Below, piece by piece: positions 55,740 through 64,000 of a stretch of 64,000 nucleotides of DNA (position 1 is the stretch's first letter; every line of letters starts with the position of its first letter). The notes under the pieces were generated by a model. That model worked only from the letters and a program-made list of their open reading frames with translations. It searched no databases and was not told the DNA's origin. Position numbers and translations under genes: made by a program. The stretch is from Tipula vernalis (Eukaryota; Arthropoda; Insecta; Diptera; Tipulidae), in contig OY282559.1 of assembly GCA_958295665.1 (NCBI GenBank), positions 130,856,741-130,920,740 of the forward strand, written 5' to 3'.

Positions 55740-56599
55740 TTTATTCACCAAATTAGATTGAATTCCCCATGACTTTTCGGGAGAGTACTCGTAGTACAAG
55801 ATCCTCTCCTTTGATACGCATCGAAACCGGCTTTTCAATATGCCGATGCATCGTTCCACAATGGATCTTTTTTTTTTTGGGGGCCACATTGTAGCTTTTC
55901 TCAGCATCGCTAACAGGGGTTAGTATTGGGGTCATCAACCAAGGTTGTAGTGGATATCCACTATCCCCCAATAACCACATATGTCTCTCACCATCCATAT
56001 ATCTTCGTTCCAGCTGTTGCTGCAAATTGGAACGGCGCAGGGGCAGTTTCTCCAAATTTTGTATTTAAATTTAAAATTATAAATTCGCTGTCGCACACCA
56101 TTTGCACGTTTTTAGAATGCCCGCCTTTTCTGCAATAGTACACATGCTCAACATAGCGATTTCGGGCACAGATCCGAATATGAGTCCCATCTACTAAACC
56201 GATTATTCCGGGGAAATTATATAATTCAAAAAAATTTTGTTTGTTTCGAAAAATTTCCGACTCATTTGGAAATTTACCGAATTCATGTGCCACTGAATTA
56301 AGTGCTTCTGCCACTTCATTGATAATTCGACTAACAGAAGTTTGTGACAGCATTGATATAGCGTCTTGCCCAATCACGCGCTGGAAACTTCCTGTCGCGA
56401 AAAATCTAAGTACAGAAAGCACTTTTATGTTAGACGGAATGGCGTTTATTCTATAGGCTTCGGTGAAAAATGGCGACAGCTTATCGATTAAATCTGGGCA
56501 AACATTTTTCGGAAACCGATATAAATTAAAATATTCCGTGTCGGATAGCAATTCGAACGGATCTTGCGTATCTCGCAGACGGCGTCTGATTATACGCAT
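55740..56599 (-). pseudogene. Harbinger transposase, frameshifted
   Basis: A minus frame from ATG 56599 (MRIIRRRLRDTQDPFELLSD), just downstream of a TTTCAG acceptor-like site, runs through the helix-turn-helix region (ALNSVAHEFGKFP), the first catalytic motif GIIGLVDGTHIRIC near 56190 and YCRKGGHSKNVQMVCDSEF, then stops at 55988. A second, overlapping frame (56055-55753) continues with GERHMWLLGDSGYPLQPWLMTP (second catalytic Asp) to the C-terminus near 55753. A frameshift near 56010-56030 and damage to the usual HD motif before it separate the parts. The Harbinger nuclease is a DDE enzyme that works with the accessory protein. Confidence 0.75.
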
Positions 56600-57147
56600 G
56601 TTGTCCCTGAAACACAAAATATTTTTTAATTTACAATACAAATACCTAATTTATTTATGTAAATATAAATTATTGAAATTTTTTACAAAAATAAATGTAA
56701 ATAAAATTATTGAAATTTTTTTTTGTTGACGATTTCGCCTACGTCTTTCAATGATAATCCAAATGGCTATCGACTCATAATAGGTAAACATTAAAAGTTT
56801 ATTATAATAATTTATTTTATTGATATTTAAAGTTTTTTTTAGAACATAAAATTGTCTAAAATACACTTTTGACGTTTTGACAGATGTCTAAATAAAGAGA
56901 ATAAACAAAATATATTCACCCAAAGAACAAAAAATGATAAAATGTATTCAGCATTATAACATAGAATGAAAAAAACTGCATTTAGCGTTATATTCAGCAA
57001 ATGTTTTTCATTGTACCAACGAGAATCGCATAATTTGGTTGTGTGTGATGAAAAAATGAGAACAAAGTGATAGAAGAGGAATGAGGAGCTTCTTTTCATT
57101 TCATTTTTTCAAAGAACGAAAATTGACCCCTTGATCAGACAGAAGTA

Positions 57148-58459
57148 CAGGGTGGCTGAGACCAAGTGTTACCAAATGAAAACGCTGTAATTTTTTTAAT
57201 TTTGATTATTTTTTATTGAAATTTCGTGGAATATGTTGAAAACATATTAAATTTTATGAAAAACATGTTACTGCTCGATATGACCTCCTTTGGCTTTGAT
57301 TATTTGATTCAGTCTTCCATAGAAAGCATTGCATGCTGACCGAACGTGGGCTTGCGGAATTTTATTCCATTCTCGAACAAGAGCTGACTTCAATGCATCA
57401 ACACTTTCGTATTTTTTAGTGGACACCTTACTCTCCAAAATGGACCATATGGAGAAATCCATGGGATTCAAGTCTGGTGAATATGGTGGCCATTCTTTCG
57501 ACGAAATCAGCCGCGGAACGCAATTTTGTAAAAATTGCTGTGTCGCTCGAGCTTTGTGTGACGGTGCCGAGTCCTGTTGGAATGTCCAACGGTTCGTACC
57601 AAAGTGTTTACGTGCCCAAGGTAGCAAAGCATCGTTTAGGATCTTTTGGCGGTACATCTCTTGGTTTACCTTGACTCCATGTTCGATGAAAACCAGAGGA
57701 GTGCGTCCATCTGCAGTAACTGCAGCCCAAACCATAACATAAGCTGGTGATTGCTTGCGCATGGCAACTCTTGTGTCCAAATTATCGTTGGACTTGTCCT
57801 CTAACCAAACACGATCATTTTGTTTATTCACATGCTGTTGAATGGTGAAAATTTTCTCATCAGAAAACACAATTTTTGGAATCTCATCACGTTCGGCCAA
57901 GGCCTTCAATGCTCGTGTTCTTTCAAGCCTAACTTTTTTTTGTGCCTCCGTAAGATCTTGAACTTTTTGTATCTTGTAGGGCTTCAAGTGTAGTTCATTT
58001 TTCAATATGGTTTGAATGCTGTATCGTGAAACATGTAGACGTGCGGCTAATTGATTGGCACTTTGACGAGGATTTCGTTGGATTCGTTTCTTCACCTTTC
58101 GTATAATTTCTTTTGATGTTGCTGTCTTTTTAGGACCGCCTCTGTTGCGTTTAGCGATGCTACCAGTTTCGTTGTATCGAGTTATGGTTCGATACACAAA
58201 CATTTTATTCACATTCAAATGCTGGAGCTGACGAACTATTGCTGTTTGTGAATTTCCACCCAAATACAGTGCAATTACACTATTACGTTTGAATTCCATT
58301 ACGATTTTTTTATTAAGATATTAATTTAGAACAATTATTTATTGACCACATATAAACAACTAACCAAACTTCAATCTGTCAAAAAATTAATGCGCGAAAA
58401 TGACAACTCCACAAATGACAGCAGAGTGAAGTTAGTAACATTTGGTCTCAGCCACCCTG
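57148..58459 (-). mobile_element. maT-type mariner transposon, apparently intact
   Basis: Both ends start CAGGGTGGCTGAGACCAA when read inward, and the repeat continues for about 25 bp with one mismatch (G or A, then TGTTAC). TA flanks the element on both sides (57146-57147 and 58460-58461). The length is 1312 bp with a single complete transposase frame. The left end is only 17 bp from the Harbinger right end. Good TIRs, a TA duplication and an open frame point to a young, possibly active copy. Confidence 0.9.
57268..58299 (-). CDS. mariner (maT, DD37D) transposase, 343 aa
   Basis: The enzyme cuts and pastes its own element at TA sites. From the N-terminus: a paired-like DNA-binding domain (about residues 1-110) with two helix-turn-helix parts (MEFKRNSVIALYLGGNSQTA; NQLAARLHVSRYSIQTILK) and the linker motif GGPKK; then the DDE/D core with FSDEKIF (first Asp, about residue 146), FQQDSAPSHKA (second Asp) and SPDLNPMDFSIW (third Asp in NPMD). 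There are 37 residues between the second and third Asp, the DD37D spacing of the maT family rather than DD34D of classical mariner. The length of 343 aa is normal. ATG 58299 gives the expected N-terminus and TAA/TGA-free reading to 57268. No lesion is visible. Confidence 0.9.
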   Translation of the reverse strand: MEFKRNSVIALYLGGNSQTAIVRQLQHLNVNKMFVYRTITRYNETGSIAKRNRGGPKKTATSKEIIRKVKKRIQRNPRQSANQLAARLHVSRYSIQTILKNELHLKPYKIQKVQDLTEAQKKVRLERTRALKALAERDEIPKIVFSDEKIFTIQQHVNKQNDRVWLEDKSNDNLDTRVAMRKQSPAYVMVWAAVTADGRTPLVFIEHGVKVNQEMYRQKILNDALLPWARKHFGTNRWTFQQDSAPSHKARATQQFLQNCVPRLISSKEWPPYSPDLNPMDFSIWSILESKVSTKKYESVDALKSALVREWNKIPQAHVRSACNAFYGRLNQIIKAKGGHIEQ

Positions 58460-58461
58460 TA

Positions 58462-61400
58462 ATTAAGAAATTCGCATTTTTCAATTTCGTGAAAGATTTC
58501 TTTGCAACACTACATTTCATCTAAACTTGACTCATCTTCAACAACCAAATTTAGCTCAACACGATAGTTTAGCAATCCAAGAAATTTTTTATTTTGGAAA
58601 TATTCGGCCAGATGGCGCTGAATATAGAATTACACTTATTTTAGTAGATTTCGTCAAACTAAAAGGACAATAAAGGATTCACTTCCAATCGTGAAAACCT
58701 TATGGATTAATTGATTTTGGTTCTGAAAAGTTGAACTTTGCTCAAGAAAAAAACCGAGCCGTAATTTCGTATCGTCAACTCACTTGACAACAATATAGAT
58801 TTTGAAAACCACAATAAATAAATTTGTTTTTTTATTTTTTTTGAATAATTCTTTTGAGACACTGCCTTTTTTCCAACTTTTTCTGCCGCTAAAAAATCTA
58901 ATGTGTGTAACAAAATATTCGTAAGAGTGAGTGTATACAATATCGGATACATTTAAAAGTCAAACTTGGGCAAAGCTCTTTTTTCTAGTAGTAATGTGGG
59001 CAATTGTAGCAGAAAAGAATGAATTTTTTTGATATTTTCGGTGTTTCCATTTTTTTTAGGCTGACAGCCTACTTTACTTTTTCATTTAGGAAATTCGTAA
59101 ATTATTAGCTAATTTGCAGCTGATGTAAAACGTGACCTTTAAAAATTGAGTTGTTTGTTTCTTTCTCACTGTTTCTGTCCTAGCCTCGCATTACTTTTTT
59201 TATTACATTTTTTTCTAGCCAATGTCATCATAACATGATACTCTGTGCATAATCCGTGATACGTATTTTCTTAAAAAAATGAAACCGAACCAGTAGTCCC
59301 TGACTGTAAATTGTGATGATATACATCATGTCAACTAGCAAAACTTTATATGGCGATTAGCAAAATATTTCTGGTAAATTTAGAAAAGGACTTGGTTGTA
59401 CCAAACAGAAACAGACGAAGATCTCTCAGGGTTGCACGTTTATCTCCCTAACAAAAGGTATCTCACTAACTAATGAAATTACTTATAGAAGACGCCTTAT
59501 TGAGTCTTGGTATATTTTGGCCAACCAATTCCGGTACTATTATAAATTTAATGCAAATATTTTATGACGATTATTTGGCCTTTAACATACAAAAGGTTTA
59601 AGCGGTGCTTTTTTTCAGCACTTGGGCAGATTTGTCAGCTATATACAACTGCCAAACAGAATTTTGTAGTGAATTTTTTCATTTTACTTTAAGAATTACA
59701 TAAGAGTCCGGAAAACTCGTCGCATGCATTTAAGTAAGTAAAGGAACCCGTGCTGATAAGAGTTAAAGGAGCTGGCTCGATAAATCGACGTGGATCGCAT
59801 AAATAGGTCTAAACAACTTTTTAAAATAATTCAAGTGTTAAATACTATATACTTCATTTTATACTGTCTATGTTGTAATACAATTTTGAACAATCCTGGA
59901 GCGGGTCAGGCCCGAAGTTGCTAAGCAGGGTGGTCGATACTATTCCTAGCGTCAAAAAACTACTTTTTCATAAATTTTCAATAGCTAAAAAGCTATTTAA
60001 ACAAAATGTTCACCAGTACCTTTAACAAAAATGAATTAATTCTCGCCTAGCGAGACATTAATCTGATTAGTCTAAAAATTTTAAAATTTTATATAAAGGC
60101 ATGCTTCGAATTTTAAATGAACGAAACGAACGTACATTGACCTATAAAAACATAGAAAATGAAATTCTACCACATTTTAATAGCGAGAATCGTGTCAACC
60201 TCGCGTGGTACTTTAGAAGTAAGGACCGTTTACATGTTCAAATTTTTAAGTGTTTGGATGTGTGGAACCATTTTTGGAAACTCTCCAGCCCTCTGTAATA
60301 CAGAGAAACTAGTTTGTCCCACTTTATAGTGAGTTGAGAGAGACCCCTCCTTTATCCATCTTTATAAAATACATTTTGTTAAAATCAGTCTTCTTTTATA
60401 AAAATCTACTTTTGTTCCATCTTTGATTTTAGTATGACAATTATAAAACAAAAGTATTTTTTAAAATGTTGGCGCTCAGAACTTGTTTTAAAACTAAAAT
60501 TCTCCTTCACCAGAATTTACCGCACAACTTGTTATTAGAGTTTCTCAGAAAAATTCAAAATTGGATTGTATCCTAAAAGATGGATTTTGTCAAAATGGAT
60601 CGTGACGTAATTGATTTATGGGTAACCCGAATTGAAATTCTCTTATGATGAGTTCTAGTTTTGGCTTTTTTTTTTTAAATTTGACCATACATTTTTTATT
60701 TTAATCACATATTTTTACCACATATTTTGCAATTATAGTTACCTATTTTAGGTACATATTTTTGATTTTTTAGAAGTCTAGTAAAAACCTGTAAATATTG
60801 ATTGGCGGACCGGATGGTGCAATTTTGAATAAATATCTTAAGAAAGGCAATTTTACAGAATTTCGACTTAAACTAATAATACACTTTCTGTTTAGCACCG
60901 AAAGCCCGCACTAATTTAGGAATTTTTAGATCCGCTGAGGATTGTGCCTAATATCTCTTTCAGATTAAGTTTAAATCTATTAAATCCAAAAGAAAAAAAT
61001 CTTCTTAATTGTTTTCCACATTTTAATCTTCCTGCAGTATATCTTATAAATTACTTTGGCCCAAATGCAATTTTTACTTACTAATTCGAGCGTGCAACAG
61101 TTAAAATCTCAGCTTGTCATACGTCTTTAAGTTGGAATAATAATTTTAAGTAGCTTTAATTTGACCTTATTTTATTACTCACTTATTTATAATTTCGAAT
61201 ATTGTTGTAAAAATATCCAATATTAGTAGGTCTTTGAACTCGTAGCCTATATTTTGTGTTGTAATATCGTCTCAACTGTGTAAATCCATATCCTTGTATT
61301 GATTTTGTAAATGGTTTTTTTACAAAAATGAAGCTGATGCAAAAGATTTATATTAAAACCTTCCGGCATTTTTCTTCCATATTTCCAACTTTTTATTTTT

Positions 61401-63598
61401 TTTTTTTTTAATTTCAGAAAAGCAATAAAACAAAGCTGAATATACCTTGCTTATCTACCTTTGATACATCCATGTAAACTTGTGTACATACGAACCGTAA
61501 ATTGGGTATGATATATGCGAGCAAATATCTGTACCGTATGATTTATATGGAGATTCAGGTCGGAAATAAAATATCGTTGACAATTTTCCGTCATTTTATA
61601 AAAATTTTTCCATAAAGTTTCTTTTAAAATTGCCGTTATTTTTCTCAATGTATAAACAAAAATGGATTTGCAATAATTCTAAATTTCCAACAAAAAAAAA
61701 AAAAATTTGTCTTTTAGTCTTCCTAGTTACACAAGCGTTTTTATTTTTTTGTTTTTGTTGGTATTATGGGTGGTTTTAGGTCGCGAATTTGGTTTTATAC
61801 GATTTGCTTACGAAATATATTAGTTACAAATTGCATCAAACAGCAATTGTTTTAAAAATTTAGGGTTAACATTTCTAACAACATTTTGTTTATTTGCAAA
61901 TTATTAATTTCTTAAATAAAGATTATTCAAATTTGTTAAATTTTTGTTATAATTTAAAAATTCACAAATCCAATAGGCAACACCGCTAATATTGTTTAAA
62001 AATGTGATAATAAATAGAATTAATATTTAAATAATTATGTTTATTAAAAACATAAATAAATACGAAAGTTTTACGAAAAAAATTTTTAGTTTAATTGCTG
62101 ATGCCTTGAATATTTGTTTAATCAAAATTTGTGGCAAATAACATTAAACCTGAATTGGGGTTGGAATGAAGCTAAGAAATTTAAATACGTTTAAATTCCT
62201 GCCCACATTTAATAATATTGTCTTTTTTCGATAACACCCTATTATATACAAAAACAATAATACTATACATATTTTCAAATGGGAAAACTACCGTTCCAAA
62301 TATTGTACATAAAACCAAACAACAGACAAATTTATATGTAAATTTAAAACTAATTGGTTTAGACCCTTATCACATTCATCTTAGTATTAATTAAAAACTA
62401 AGACATAATTATTACCTCTAATTCTGTTCTAATCTTTTGTCATTTTATGTGTATACCCATACAAAAACAATATTGAATAATTTTAGTTTCTCACACACTC
62501 TAAACGAAACTAAACCCATTTCTTTCTATGTTTATATACACCTAACAGGAAGAACAAATAACACAGAAAATAGTCAAATAGCAACAATTTCAGAAAATTT
62601 ACTATTCTTTTGGGAAAAAAATATTTTTTTTTTTTTTTTTTTCTAAAGTTTATGACAAGTGTTTTCCAAAATTGTATGTACATAATATATTTATGTATGT
62701 GTATATGTACCTACAAATCATGTATGTATATATGTACATGTCTATCCTTAAATTTTTCAAATCTGATTTGAAAATTCAAATGTTACCTCAAAGATATGGA
62801 ATTAAGTTTATGGAAATTTAAAACTTCAAGCTATTTAATTTATGTGTTAAAGTCTGTAGACCATTTTAGACTGAGTAGCGAAAGCTGCCTAAGTTATGGA
62901 TATATTTTTTTAAATTACTTGTTTTGGTCGCCTAGTGAGAATTTTTAATTTCGTTTTTCAAAAGGAAACGAATAATTAATTGACGCTTGCAATCAAAATT
63001 ATGATATTTCGGGAAGTCGTTTTTAAACCAAATAATTTAAATCATCGTGTTTGATTAATTTGTATTATGACTCTGTATGAAATTTGATTCATTACTTGAT
63101 TGTCATATGGTAGGTTAATAATGTTGTGTTAGCATGACTGAAGGAAAAATGCAATTGACACGCTGTTTGCGGCATGAGCTCGAAAGAGGTTCTAACATTG
63201 TTCAGAAATTGGAATTTGGAATTTATCAGATAACTATGTATCAAATTATAATAACGGAAAAGGGAAAAAATCAGAACTTTTAACATTTACTATAAATAAT
63301 TTTTAATAGCAAAGCAACATTAAAAACAATTTTTGATGTCAAAGTGATGAAATAAGACAATTATAAAATTCCCAATTTTTTCCCCAGTCCCAATAAAACA
63401 AATAAATTGGAACTCGTTGACTCTAAACTATGATATTTCAACATTAGGAATAACTACCTTATTTTAAACGTCTCTAACGGTAATACAAAAATTAGTTTAA
63501 TTAACGGTTTTACGAGTGTATAGCGAGTGTATACTAAAAAATTTGTACAAGTTCAAAACGATGGTTTTGACAAGATATTACGCGGTTTGAACAGAAAG
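58462..63598. other. AT-rich DNA without recognisable genes
   Basis: About 5.1 kb with many A/T runs (a T run near 62624-62641, TATGTACATA runs near 62680-62740). Short frames up to about 81 codons have no family signature. No RNA gene or element boundary was recognised. Confidence 0.45.
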
Positions 63599-63600
63599 CA

Positions 63601-63745
63601 TTTTTTTTTTTGGTTCAACGGATGATTTATTTATCGACCGGTACAAGAAATTTTACTTCTCCGGCTTTGGTGACACCGAGAACTGGTTTTTGCATCTACG
63701 GCGGCATAAATAGCACTGTCACGTGAAGTGAAACGAATGGGGACC
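63601..63745 (-). pseudogene. Possible 5'-truncated processed pseudogene
   Basis: On the minus strand the stretch reads RFTSRDSAIYAAVDAKT in one frame and, after a one-base shift, PVLGVTKAGEVKFLVPVDK with a stop at 63627-63629. AATAAA overlaps the stop and 11 A follow at 63611-63601. Coding-like composition, a poly(A) signal and an A run fit a reverse-transcribed mRNA end. The source gene was not recognised. Confidence 0.35.
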
Positions 63746-64000
63746 ATTTGACTTATTAATAAACAACTGGACAGAAATAATTCATGCAATATTAACAAAA
63801 ACACTGTTTCAAACTATACTTGAGGAATACAGCGTGATCGACTTCTTGAACAAAATTACCCAATCTTTATCTTACGAAATAAAATTAATTTATTTATTTT
63901 CATTTTCATTTTTTCCCACTTTATTTATTTTTGTTTTTATTTAGGTTTGTGTTTGTATTTGCAGCTCTTCGTAAAAAATAATTGTCTAGTTATGATCTGG

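Larger units (their letters stand above)
54635..57130. mobile_element. PIF/Harbinger element with TIRs and two convergent genes
   Basis: The left end GGGGTCAATTCTCGTTCTGT and the right end, read in reverse as GGGGTCAATTTTCGTTCTTT, are inverted repeats of about 25 bp with two or three mismatches. Between them are a plus-strand accessory gene and a minus-strand transposase, the two-gene plan known for Harbinger. A 3-bp target duplication is not clear (CTG on the left, TTG on the right). Both genes carry lesions, so the copy is dead but not old. Confidence 0.75.

Noticed and set aside
57329..57742. 137-codon plus frame
   Set aside because: It is the antisense of the mariner transposase.
59888..59935. 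Short 5S rRNA-like stretch (CAGGCCCGAAGTTGCT)
   Set aside because: The similarity covers under 25 bases and lacks the rest of a 5S gene or promoter; it may be chance.

Overview
This is a gene-poor, AT-rich stretch of animal nuclear DNA built almost entirely from transposable elements and tandem repeats. The element set (maT-type mariner, piggyBac, PIF/Harbinger, BEL/Pao, R1-like and RNase H-bearing I-group non-LTR elements, and a Helentron-type element with a GTCY-like microsatellite) and the frequent TACATATGTA runs suggest an insect, most likely a brachyceran fly. That identity is an inference. I found no convincing host gene. There are weak exon-like islands near 53.2-53.6 kb and a possible processed pseudogene at 63.6 kb.

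Layout. 1-780: the 5' end of a non-LTR element running off the left edge on the minus strand. 2.4-12.4 kb: an AT-rich satellite (units of about 150-175 bp) interrupted by a Helentron-like element (3745-4362), a complete but dead non-LTR retrotransposon with an 11-bp target duplication (4856-10510; 'element A'), and an unidentified 578-bp insertion. 12.4-16.8 kb: AT-rich DNA with degenerate repeats. 16.8-19.4 kb: a heavily eroded BEL/Pao pol. 20.2-41.3 kb: the core of the window. A locus made of ~165-bp tandem repeats received a piggyBac at a TTAA site. That piggyBac was copied in inverted orientation several times and filled with TATTCWG heptamer arrays. One heptamer array then received a complete R1-clade element (27733-32718). 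Another holds a segmental duplication of the 3.7-8.6 kb satellite plus element A (33449-37754). The piggyBac 3' half and right end lie at 38.3-39.5 kb. 41-49 kb: a decayed Harbinger transposase and a BEL/Pao pol without its left end. 49-54 kb: a GC-richer patch, a solo LTR with a 4-bp target duplication, a short retroposed insertion and a tRNA-derived SINE candidate. 54.6-58.5 kb: a Harbinger with TIRs and two convergent genes, then, 17 bp away, an apparently intact maT mariner (343-aa transposase, TIRs, TA duplication). 58.5-64 kb: AT-rich DNA with a possible retrocopy at the end.

Most notable are: (1) two near-perfect large palindromes (20245-24705 and about 25085-27714) whose apices are heptamer arrays, with one novel junction used four times and a patchwork of short templated fragments at 33.2-33.45 kb; (2) the duplicated satellite plus element A block, where one copy gives an exact empty site for the Helentron-like element; (3) a 17-base motif directly before the ORF1 start codon in two unrelated non-LTR elements. 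Palindromes this perfect must first be tested as assembly artefacts. Only the mariner transposase looks intact; the other transposon genes carry frameshifts, stops or truncations.
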